NCBI GenBank assembly: GCA_014607495.2
Contig: CP053161.1
Span: 10,797,115-10,861,114, forward strand
Length of the DNA stretch: 64,000 nucleotides
Direction: 5' to 3'
From: Carposina sasakii
Lineage: Eukaryota; Arthropoda; Insecta; Lepidoptera; Carposinidae
In this document: in pieces, positions 31,712 to 57,261 of the stretch
Layout: every line of letters begins with the position of its first letter
Numbering within the stretch: the first letter of the stretch is position 1
Program-made: the position numbers and the translations under genes
Notes under the pieces: generated by a model
Databases searched by the model: none
What the model saw: the letters and a program-made list of their open reading frames with translations, nothing else
Told to the model about the DNA's origin: nothing

Positions 31712-32378
31712 CTGAAGAATAAAAAATAATATTAATTATTATCTGTCATAGGTCGGGTCAGACCGAGATGTGATGCGACGCTCCGCTCTCATTTTAATAG
31801 AGCGACTTAAAATGTACATTATTTACTAAGTACTCTTGGCACGGAAGGTCGTGCTGCGGCTTTCCGCAGCGCGCCGCGGCATCCTGACGCATGCCGTGGC
31901 ATCCTGCTGAAGGCCCAGCCACTCTGATATCAATCAGTTTTGCTGCGCGCAGATTCAAAGTTAGTGTGTCGTTATGGTTGACTTGCAGTTAAAATTAATA
32001 GCACATCTAGCTGAAGATGAAGAGAGCCAAATAAGAACAACTAATTTGACGAAAAGACAATTCAAAAACAAAAGGCAACCCGTGGAATGAAACGGCATGG
32101 CGGCATACTGCGGCATTGTGGTATCGAAATAAAGTAACAGGAATTCTAAACTCATTGAAATAAGAATCAAAATAACTTGATCAGTAATAAAATCCTTTGC
32201 CATGACATCCCGTGCCGTGCCGGCAATGAGCGCCGGCCCTAAAAAGCACCCACATTTCATTGCTCTACGCAGCGCCTCGAGACGACTCGCGCGAAAACGA
32301 TGTGCATGCAGCGTCTCGTTGTAATCGGATACATTACAATAAAATAATAATCTAATGAAAAATTATTTATGTACTCAC

Positions 32379-32484
32379 TTTTACATGACAGACGTTGAAG
32401 GCCGTCTTCAGATACACGGCGAGAACTCATATTCACAGACTTCGCACCTCGCGATACAATAGGCCCCGCGCCCATTAACGGCAT
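32379..32484 (-). CDS. Candidate first exon, unknown gene
   Basis: An ATG-started frame (MPLMGAGPIVSRGAKSVNMS...) ends at a consensus GTGAGT donor in phase 1. Joined to 31586-31711 it would stop after nine more codons, giving a 44-residue peptide. It could be a real small gene, a 5' leader exon of Toll, or chance. Confidence 0.2.
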
Positions 32485-32882
32485 CGAAAATTCTTTTCAA
32501 AATAGAAATATAAATTAATGTTATGGCAATAATTTATTATTTTGCCATTTTATACCGTCTACCCTTCCTTACTTCTCTATTCTTCCTTTCATACTCGACG
32601 CATATCAACACTGAACTTTGAATAAAAAGAAACTATAGTTACTTCATCAGAACCAATACTAAACTTAACTCTAAACGGTTTTAATAAAAACGTCAATAAA
32701 TTTATTCTCACCTTTATTGAATGAATACTTATTTTTAATCTAAACATAATGAGTACTATTTACAATGTAGTATACGAGGTCAAGCGACAACTTTTCGTTT
32801 GATATGAACCAAAACCTACACTACCATTAGGTCGTTCTAAAGTCATAGTATTTTAAGCTAGAACAATAAATAACTAACAGTG

Positions 32883-33026
32883 TGGTCGATTCTGACCCTC
32901 ACAGATAATTTATAAACTTAGAATTCTACCGTCCCTTTCTGTCTCAGCTGTTTGCGTTAAGTGTGGAGAGGGACAGATGTAACTAATTTTAATGTTGGGA
33001 TCAAGAATGGAAGTCAGAATGGACCA
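32883..33026. mobile_element. Palindromic MITE (GGTCGATTC family)
   Basis: Ends GTGGTCGATTCTGAC and GTCAGAATGGACCAC are inverted. A second member is at 41029-41166 in an OGT intron. Both have a GGGAC/GGACGGAGAGAG-like centre. Confidence 0.5.
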
Positions 33027-33359
33027 CGTATAGTAATAAACCACTGGAGACGCACAAATTTTTGCTTAGCGGAGGCATAAGTATTAAACCTACATTGCGA
33101 AAAGTACTAGGCATCCCAACTCTTATGCCTTTTCGATACGTCACTACTACGCAACCATGAGATATTTAATAAAGAAACACACACAAATACATTTTTATTT
33201 ACCATAACCAGTCATTCGGATTCATAGATAAATATATCTGCAATCTATTTATGCAATTAATCTTAGAATAATGATTCGCGGAGCGAAGACCAATCATTAA
33301 TCTAAGCAATAAATGTAAGTAAAGGTATAACATCGCATAACGGACAAAGTTCATATATA

Positions 33360-33505
33360 TTTTTTCTCTCTATCCCAACTGGTTTGCTGGAAGAAATCTC
33401 TTTAAGATTTCTCGTAATCTGTAAGCTCGCCTTTGTACATTATCTATGTTATATAATTACCTGCTATATATTTTCTGTGTACAAAAAAGAATAAATCATT
33501 TTGCG
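33360..33505 (+). repeat. Non-LTR 3' UTR-like repeat
   Basis: Contains CAACTGGTTTGCTGGAAGAA, then TAAGCTCGCCTTTGTACATT and ends GTGTACAAAAAAGAATAAAT. This resembles the 3' UTR plus poly(A)-signal end of lepidopteran LINEs, from general familiarity. Confidence 0.45.
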
Positions 33506-33509
33506 ACAT

Positions 33510-34515
33510 TACATCGTATGCATATAATTTTTTATATAGTTCACTTAAAGACTAGTCAGTTTATAGCTTCAAACAACTTATATGCTCATGTTATGCTAAA
33601 TTAAATACTTGTAAGCAGTAAGACAACTTCATTCCTTCACAAAGTAAATAAAAAAAAACATAAATAAAACAATTTATTTACAAAAAACATGGTAAGTATA
33701 CCTATAACTAAACTTATAAATTAAACTATCGCTGGGTTTTAAGTTTATTTAAAATGGCGAACATGTTTTATATCTAAATGTCCTCTACCCTTGATAACTA
33801 TGAAAGGAAGAGTAAAATACATCACATCTCGTATTTCATACAACATAAAAAAAACCTAAAGTCGCCAAATAAATTACCTATTTGAATTCTCATAGCATTT
33901 TAGTAACTTACAATCACTATTATTGCGTTATCGCAAATATAACGGTTAAACAATATTTAAACCCCACTTGCACTAAAGGATTAATTTTCAAGGATAGCGA
34001 CGGTACCGTCATATCATGGCCGTAAAGGAACTTTCCACATGTCGGCACCGTAAACACGCCAGTCTTTTTGCGTTCGTGCTGCACCGCTATCCTAGGAAAC
34101 CAACGCTTAACTCTTTAAATGACATCTATCACACACGACATCTCTTTCGGTTTATGTCAAGAAGAACAAAACGGCATGTGTTCAAATTCTTGTGCAAGTG
34201 GAACCAAGTGTAGTAATGACTGTAATTTTGGTTAAAAACACCCGACTTAGTGATAGTAAGCACAAAAGATACACAAAAATACCTATTAAATATTTCAGTA
34301 ACCAATTAATAAATTGTTACTACTAACTCGGGCTAGAGGAACTAGTTAACGCGGCTGCGCATTTTCATCCGCATCGGGTAAGAATGGATAACGAACATTA
34401 GTATTCACGCGTAGCAAAGTTTCATACAACAGTTCTACAGCTAGTGCTCAACATACCAATTTTTACCTGAATTCGGATCAAACGCAGCAGTGTGAAGCCC
34501 GTCTTAGTGGAAAAA
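33510..34515. other. No gene recognised
   Basis: AT-rich. A 65-codon plus-strand frame at 34016-34213 and a 33-codon minus frame near 34335-34435 resemble no family. Confidence 0.4.
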
Positions 34516-34520
34516 GTGTA

Positions 34521-34919
34521 GTATACTGGGTGTAAAGACAACTTTGTTCTTTTAATACCTCCTATTCTTTGTAACATCACAATCATTTTTTTCTATGGAA
34601 GCACCCCTGGGAAACCATGGGTTTCCAAGATATTGAGGTCCAAAGTTACATTAATATTATCATTTTTTTATATATATATCCATCTGAAATCGGTTAACAT
34701 TTTTTTCAAAGACACCATGTCAAAATGTTATAATGTTAGTTTTGTAGGTACATTTGTACTTTGAGCATCAAACGAGTACATTGCTTGCGATAAAGTTACA
34801 GTATTTTTTCATAATTTTTTGTCGTTTCCCAGGGTTGGTTCCATAGAAGAAAATGATCGTAACCTTACAAAGAATACGAGGTATTAAAAAAACATCGTTG
34901 TCTTTTTACATCCTGTATA
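34521..34919. mobile_element. Non-autonomous element with ~80-bp inverted ends
   Basis: The left end TATACTGGGTGTAAAGACAA and the reversed right end (TATACAGGATGTAAAAAGAC) continue as inverted repeats through TTAATACCTC and ATTCTTTGTAA for about 80 bp. The interior shares GGAAGCACCCCTGGGAAACC and GAGGTCCAAAGTTAC with the family A core, although the ends differ. Confidence 0.65.
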
Positions 34920-35317
34920 AAACAATAACCCTTGATAACGTATACGGTATACAAAACACTACAAACTCTGGTTATAGCCTTATAACTTAAAACAGTCCAC
35001 CCGTCAATTGCTTTATTAGCTAAAATTTAACGAATTAATTTAATTGTCGTTATCGTGTATGGTGCGGTGCTCTAGAAATTAAGGCTTGCTGATGCGTAAT
35101 TTGCTTAAACGTCTCACATTAATACATTATACCTACAGTTTGTAATTATTACACAAATTCAAAGATACGTCATTTTATTTACTCATCCTTATTTAAATTT
35201 TGCAGACAATAGATTTAGGAGTAGGTACGGAGAAGAAGGCTACATTCCACTCGGACAAAGTCGCGGGCAACAGCTAATATTAAATAAACCGTGTTACATA
35301 CAGAATTTATTATTAAA

Positions 35318-35650
35318 CTAGTGGACGCCCGCGACTCCGTCCGCGTCGACTACAGAAAAAACAAAATGTCCAAAGTATCCGGGATAAAAATACTCTCCCG
35401 GGATAAAAAGTACCCTATATGTTAAGTGGGACCTGTCACAATATATTCCTGAAAACTGCATCGAAATCGGTTCAGCCGTTTCTGAGATTAGCGTGCACAA
35501 ACGCACAGACAAACCGACAAACAGACAAAAATTCCAAAAATCATTCTTTTGGGTACTATTGCGTTGATAAAGGTCTCCTATAATATTTTTTTCTCATATA
35601 TCTCCATGTACAGACAGCGATGCGTTACATTTTTATTATATGTATAGATA
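35318..35650 (+). repeat. Interspersed repeat, GTGGACGCCCGCGACTC family
   Basis: Reads ACTAGTGGACGCCCGCGACT and runs through TTAAGTGGGACCTGTCACAA to a GTATAGATAG tail. A second copy in the same orientation is at 62113-62440. Probably a LINE 3' UTR. Confidence 0.6.
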
Positions 35651-36489
35651 GGTCATCACTAAATATGTATATGAAGGGTTTCTTTTTATAGGGTTTTTAT
35701 ATAAGGGCTTCATATAAAAACTAATATTTCAAGCCTCTGAATTCAGTATTTAGTAGTGAATTGGTACTTATACCATTTTATTATTTCCTTTCATAGCTTC
35801 GATGATGGGTACTAATTCTTAGTTTTACGACTCGTTTAATTGAAGTTATTACTTTCGTTCTCACCGACTAATTATAGCAATGTATAATATTATTACATGA
35901 GTCATCGTTTTAGTGATGAAGTTCTATGACAAAGGCGTTAGTTTATCTAACTCCTAACTTTGTCTCATCTTACCGAGACAATCGGTTCATGTAAAAAAAA
36001 CAAGACTGCATATGTAATTAAATCTAGTAAATAAATTTGATTCATTTGGTGCGTGTGGGGCTGTGGAAACGAAGCCGAAACGGTAGGGTTATTACGTAAC
36101 TTGCAAGAGAAAAGCGACGGGGACGTAATCAGCCTTCGGAACCGTCGTAAAGATAGTAGCAGTGCCGAACTACTAACAATAATAATACGGCTCAATAACG
36201 GCTGGGTTTTGAACGGAAAATTAACTAAAATTTGTGGGCAATATAGATTATTACAAATGTACAACATACATGGATACTTCACTACTGCAAGGTACTCGAA
36301 AATCCATAAAATCTGTTTTATACCAAACTACATAGGCCGTATGCACTGTTAAATAATAAAACTATACGGTATTGTTGTCCGTCACGCTCTGTATAACCAA
36401 AGGTAATTGACAGGGAGATAGAATCTAAGCTATTTGAATTTTTATTCCACTGTCGGGCGAATTTATTCTATTATAATATTAATAACTGT

Positions 36490-36680
36490 GCTGATGGAGA
36501 GCTACATTAGAATACTTTAGCTGCATCTCTTTCAGTGCATGTCGTAAGATGATTGCGTTGAGGTAGTAAGTTGTCACAGGTCTGTAACTTTTACATATTA
36601 CCCACGCTATAATATGCTAAAGGTGAGTGTGGGATCTCTCTCATGATCCTGCAATTGTCCCTTTTTAGGAACATATCCGT
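36490..36680 (+). repeat. R1 family copy
   Basis: TAGCTGCATCTCTTTCAGTG, then CATGTCGTAAGATGATTGCG and a later ATGATCCTGCAATTGTCC match the R1 family order. Confidence 0.45.
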
Positions 36681-37139
36681 GTATTTACACGTACATGTAT
36701 GAATGTATGTAATATTCTGAATGCAACTGACCGCCAACATTACGCGCAATTTTTTATTTAGCCAGCAGATAAATATGAGAAAAAGCTTTGAAAAGCTTAG
36801 AATTTCCCTATTTTGTCGCGGTATATTTAAACAAATCTTAGTCACACTCAATAAATATCTAAATTAGCACAATTTGCAAGCCTATGAAACTATCAACATG
36901 CCTCTATGGAAGTATGTAGGCCTAAACAAAGCTTATTGCGCGATTTATACATTTTAAACGGTAAATTAAAACTAAAAATTACACACTTCAAACTTTTGGC
37001 AACACTTTAAATCCAGGACGTAATAAGTTCTCACTTCGAATCAAGCTATATAGAGTTCAAACTAGATCACATAAGAATTAAAACTGGTTCAATAGTTCGA
37101 TAAACCACTCACTTGCAACTAGCACCATCGACTTTCGTC

Positions 37140-37345
37140 ACACTTGGCTTCTTGTGATTGTCTATGCGTAGACGACTGTGTCCTTGTCTATTCGTAGACT
37201 ATAACATCTTCTTGTCTATTCGCAGACTACCTCCTTTTCTAAAAGTAGGTGACGCGCATATCTTCCTCTTTATTCGTGAGTAGACGGCAACGATATCTAT
37301 GAGTAGACGCGAATCTATTCATGAGTAGACGACAACAATATCTAC
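37140..37345. repeat. Cluster of short TCTA...TAGA hairpin units near the OGT 3' end
   Basis: At least seven short palindromic units, for example TCTATGCGTAGACGA, TCTATTCGTAGACTA and TCTACTTGTTAGTAGACGG, spaced 20-35 bp. Another GTCTACTTGCG is just past the OGT stop. If the OGT 3' UTR reaches this far, the mRNA would carry a row of mini-hairpins. Function unknown. Confidence 0.5.
37269..37274 (-). terminator. Candidate OGT poly(A) signal
   Basis: AATAAA on the minus strand about 350 nt beyond the OGT stop, within the hairpin cluster. Confidence 0.3.
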
Positions 37346-37624
37346 TTGTTAGTAGACGGAGACAACATAGTATACAGCATGCGTACTTGTCAACCTGTTA
37401 GAATACTCCTGGCGAATCTACTATAGTCTGATTCACAAAACGAGCTTACAAAGAAAATAATCCGTGTATATTGGTTACCTTCAAAGCAAACTGCTTCTCT
37501 CATTGGCTCCCTTGTCTCTAGCCACACACGTGGACCAATTAGCTGCGAGTATTTTCTTTCGTGGTATACATTAGTCAATTTTCCTGTCAAATCCTTCTAC
37601 GCCGCCGTCTACTTGCGTTGCAAT

Positions 37625-53198
<15,574 letters not shown>

Positions 53199-53512
53199 AG
53201 TTCAATCACAAACACATTAACACACATGTAAATACAGCAACAACACAACCAAAATCCATTTAATGAGGAGATAAGTAATTAGTTAGTTAATCCATCATAA
53301 CTTCAAGATGATTTCACAAAATGCAAAATGCACGAAAAACGACAAGACGACGCGGCTGCAGATGGCGGAAGTTGCGTAAATAGTGATGTATGGAGGTTAG
53401 TACCGCCCAGCCGAATACTTTTTGACGAAGTCAAATATATCGATAAATTTACCTTTCCTACTCCACTGATCTTAATAAAATTATCAAAACGTTTTTGGTC
53501 AAATTTCACTTG

Positions 53513-54419
53513 TGCTCCGGCCACATTATCGCGACACAAAATGTACTTCGCGCCAGTGTCGGTAAATTGCCGCACATCAAAGGGTTTTATCGCGACAAAG
53601 TTCGTGTAGTTGGCCACACTTTGCATGCTTGAGTAGAGATGGGTCGGATTAGGTAAAAATCGTATATGTTCCACCTAATATTAAATTTAAAAATACCTGT
53701 TCCTAATATTTATGCGGTATGGCCGTTCCATTACTATTAAGTTATCCATTACGTATTAGATAAATACGTAGAATATTTATTAAGTGAATATTTAGTATCG
53801 GTTTTCGGTGACTGATCCATTACCAAATAAATAACCTACGTAGAAAGAATAGTTGTGGAAATAAAAAATATCGTGATAATAGCGAAATGCGCTTTTTATA
53901 TTAGGTAAAATTTTTTATATTTAGTTAAATTTGTTTTTAGTTTGTATCACATATTTTGTTTAAATAAAGTATTTTAATTTTGAAAAAAAAGCAAATAAGT
54001 AGGTCTGAACCCGGATTCGAACCAGGAATATTTGGTTTCAAGTTCGTCCGATTTGCCATCTGATCTATTATAAATTTATTAGAGGTGTCGAAATTTACCT
54101 TCGTATTCTAATATTTTAGTATATTGTAGTATGTATTGCTGCTAAATAATAAAATTGAAACTTATAGTCTAAGCCTTACGGTTGTTTTCTCGATACGTTG
54201 TATTGGGTACCGTCTAGTATTGAAAAATACCTAATCCACGTACCTATTCCAATATTTATGCCTCACCTCTACGGTTCGAGGTTGTCGTAACAACAGGGAT
54301 TTCTATGCGCGACAACGCAAAGTTTTTATAATGTGGCCAAGCGCTTCGTCGTAAAGTCAACACGAAGTTTTATCGCGACAACGCAACACGAATCTTGTCG
54401 CGACAATGTGGCCGGAGCA
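53513..54419. mobile_element. 907-bp non-autonomous element with TGCTCCGGCCACATT ends
   Basis: TGCTCCGGCCACATTATCGC at 53513 and its reverse complement (one change) ending at 54419 are terminal repeats of about 24 bp. Subterminal segments TTTTATCGCGACAA and TTGGCCACA recur in mirrored order inside both ends. No transposase ORF. No clear target duplication. It lies 315 bp upstream of the OGT start codon. Confidence 0.65.
54001..54070 (-). repeat. tRNA-like sequence inside the TIR element
   Basis: The minus strand has CCTGGTTCGAATCCGGGTTC, a B-box-like T-arm, after GATCAGATGGCAAATCG. The stems are incomplete, so a SINE-derived relic is more likely than a tRNA gene. Confidence 0.35.
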
Positions 54420-54983
54420 TTAGGTAATGTAATCACCACGTCTGTCGTCGTAGTAGATTATTAAACCAACTACATACAGCTTGTGTGCTTTTAAATTAAT
54501 TTCTTTGTATAGCCCCTCAGGCTGTATGCCCTATGCGTCCTCGGCGGCTGCCTGCCAGATACCAGGAGTAGGTATAGGGCCTCTTTTGTAAAGTTCATTT
54601 TCTTTTTAATATTTTGTTTTTTTATGACACTTGTTGTTGTCAGTTTTGAGTGGAAGAAAAATGTACTTTTTTGCGTCGTAGGTTTAAAATGTGCTTTTTA
54701 TATTTATTTTAAATAGTTATTAATGGGAAATAAATAATAAAAAGAATATGTACGTGATTCTTTTTAACTACACCGAACCCCTTTGGATTATATAGGAGGA
54801 ATCCATAGAATCCATAACATCTATATAGAGAGAGTCTATCTGTATTTCTATACTCGATACCTCTATATTTGAAGACTTGGCCACTAGCCAAAATTCTTTT
54901 AAGCAAATAAAATAACGATATTGTGTTACTGATAAGTTTTATCGATAGTTTGACATCTCTAAAGGAAATATTTTATTATGACA

Positions 54984-55148
54984 ATTTGATTTTTTTTTTA
55001 TGTCTGTTGTAATTATTTTAGTGGTCTGTTTTTGTGTTCTTGGTTATGTTTTACATTTATTATCCTTATTGTTCTCTGTAAAGTTATTTGGTTGGGCTGA
55101 TGGTATTGAATACCAATGCCCCTAATAAATAAAAAAAAAAAAAAAAAA
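54984..55148 (+). mobile_element. 165-bp poly(A) retroposed insertion
   Basis: Ends AATAAATA followed by about 20 A. A 10-bp direct repeat TATTATGACA lies directly before (54974-54983) and after (55149-55158), the signature of target-primed insertion. The source is unknown (LINE 3' end or mRNA). Confidence 0.75.
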
Positions 55149-55159
55149 TATTATGACAG

Positions 55160-56580
55160 CAGAGTTATATCCGGTCAAATGTTAATTTTTTTTATCATAA
55201 AATTATAATAATTCATAAAAGTTACGTTTAATTACAGTCACAGAATATTAAATAATAATTAACATTTAGGTATAATAAAAAAAATCCTGTATTTGTTGAA
55301 TACAAGTACCTATAATTGCAATTGGAACGAAAACGATAAATGTAATCAGTGCCGTAAATAGGGCTGTGCCACCGGTGCCCAGGCACAGGGCGTAGACTCT
55401 GGGGGGCGCAAGAATGGTCACTTGGCCAGACCAGGCAGGACTAAATAGTGCGCAGTTATAGACGCTCGCACAGGGCGTAGAAAAGGCAATTTACTGCTCT
55501 GAATGTAATGCCTTCGTTGTCCTCACTTGATAAAAAAAAAACTACGAATTCTTTTTATTCTCACCGATTCCTTAAAAGGGAGTCATCGCACGCCTTTGAT
55601 GATTAATTTTTAAAATAAAAAGATATGGGCAAAAGTGCTGCTGTCCTCTTTTCCTTAGTTAGACTCCACTCCCCTTAGTTATAGTCGTGGTTATTGTGGA
55701 CTCCACAATCTAGATATCATAGGTATAGCTAGGGCCTAGGGTATAGCCATAGAGGAATAGGAGGTTAAAAGATGTTCTATATTGCTAGTGTCATACTAAC
55801 TGGCCTCGATATCTATGGCCTCGGTGGTCTCGATGCACCTTTAGACATTTCGGTGCCTCACAATTCCAGTCCTTGACACTTAGATTGTATTACTGTAATG
55901 TACTACATTACTAATGTGCTGTAACGTACAGTAATGCTATGGTATAGCATATTTGATCTGAAGCTAAGCCATAAAACAAAAGTAAAACACAGGTCTTAGG
56001 AAATATAAAAATATATTTGACATTCCAAAAATATCACACTCTGGATGGACGGAATAGGTAGGTACTTAAAGATATAAAACTTAGCTTAGAGAAAATACAT
56101 TAATTAATACTGAGATTCAATAACTTAACAAATATGAACATGATATTTTTAAAAAGTGCACTTATTTGTTTTTGCTGATAGATATATCCTCGATATAAAG
56201 AACAACGGACGAAGTGTTATCACTACAACTACACAGATTGAAACATCACAGTAAGCACACGCTATCCACACATACATACAAACCATAGTAAGCTCGGCGC
56301 CTACCAGAAAATATGCACCAATACAAAATGCGCCGCCATTACTGTGCTTCAATCTGCGCAGTGACAGTACTCTGTACTTTGTTGTTTATACTTTCGTGCT
56401 TGACATAACAAAAAGATAATTAAGTAGTATCAATTGTGATTTATAAGGTCTGACTTTAATAGCAACAACATTACCTATGCCTCCCCTGTACCAATAGGTA
56501 TATAGGTATACAGGATGTTTTTGGGTTTGCCATCGTTTACAAGGGATACGCCCTCTAAAGTAAGTTTATGCCAATAAAAA
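55160..56580. other. No gene recognised between OGT and inturned
   Basis: Repeat-like AT-rich DNA. A GCCGTAAATAGGGCTGTGCC segment near 55350 looks like a mobile-element fragment, class unknown. Confidence 0.4.
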
Positions 56581-56590
56581 TTATAGGGGA

Positions 56591-56596
56591 TTTATT
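56591..56596 (-). terminator. Candidate inturned poly(A) signal
   Basis: AATAAA on the minus strand about 340 nt past the inturned stop. Confidence 0.3.
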
Positions 56597-56631
56597 TTAA
56601 TTTTCTAGAATTTTTTAAAATAATGGAGCAA

Positions 56632-56690
56632 CTTGCTTAACATCAGGCACGATGGCGGTCAAATGTTTGCCTAGCTAATTGTAAAAAAAA
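56632..56690 (-). repeat. Interspersed repeat fragment
   Basis: Reverse copy of the 3250/14760 family: AACATCAGGCACGATGGCGG...GCCTAGCTAATTG, ending in an A-run. It lies in the expected 3' UTR of inturned. Confidence 0.5.
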
Positions 56691-56931
56691 ACTAGCACAT
56701 TGTCCAAAGGAAGTATTTGGTGAGACGACGGACTCTACCTATAGTTGGCCATATTGGGTTTCAAATTGACCTATTCTAAATAGGACAATAGGTAAGCATT
56801 CCAGTCATACACATAGCAACTAGCGTCCCATCATCCAAAAGAACTATTTGGTGATTAAGACACACTAGTTTTCCTATGAAACGGACCCTAGTCGATATTG
56901 GATTTGAATTCTCTATTACTGAATTCTCTAC

Positions 56932-57037
56932 CTATTCTAAATAGGACAAGAGGTAAGCTATTTCAGTCAGGTCTTGAGGTACCGACTCGTGGTAACAGAC
57001 GTATAATTCACGCGGCTCCGGTTCACTGAACACTCGT
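56932..57037 (-). CDS. INTU: inturned last coding exon
   Basis: GAATTTCAG precedes [20 protein letters not shown], then [14 protein letters not shown] and TAG (56932-56934). The first base completes the Gly codon split at WVVG. Confidence 0.85.
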
Positions 57038-57217
57038 CTGAAATTCAAAAAAGTATACATATAAGTAAAAAGTGTATAAGTATATCACTATCTTGGTTAT
57101 ATTGGTATGGAGTAAGAGAGATAGAAAACAAATATATTGCGAGAGCTGATCAGCATCCTTGAGAATGTTCTCGAAGATATAGGAAACGGTAAACTAAGGC
57201 TTAAAGCGGATGTTGAA

Positions 57218-57261
<44 letters not shown>

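Noticed and set aside
32827..32857. Alternative last OGT exon (acceptor plus a short frame starting LKYYDF)
   Set aside because: Phase-compatible by chance but lacks the conserved VW...SPLFD...MW...PDH residues, all present at 37625-37784.
34335..34435. Minus-strand frame ending RYPFLPDADENAQPR
   Set aside because: Only 33 codons, upstream stop, weak acceptor; flanking sequence looks like dispersed repeat.
53328..53609. 93-codon plus-strand ORF divergent from OGT
   Set aside because: It runs into the inverted-repeat element at 53513 and resembles no protein; the OGT 5' flank explains the position.
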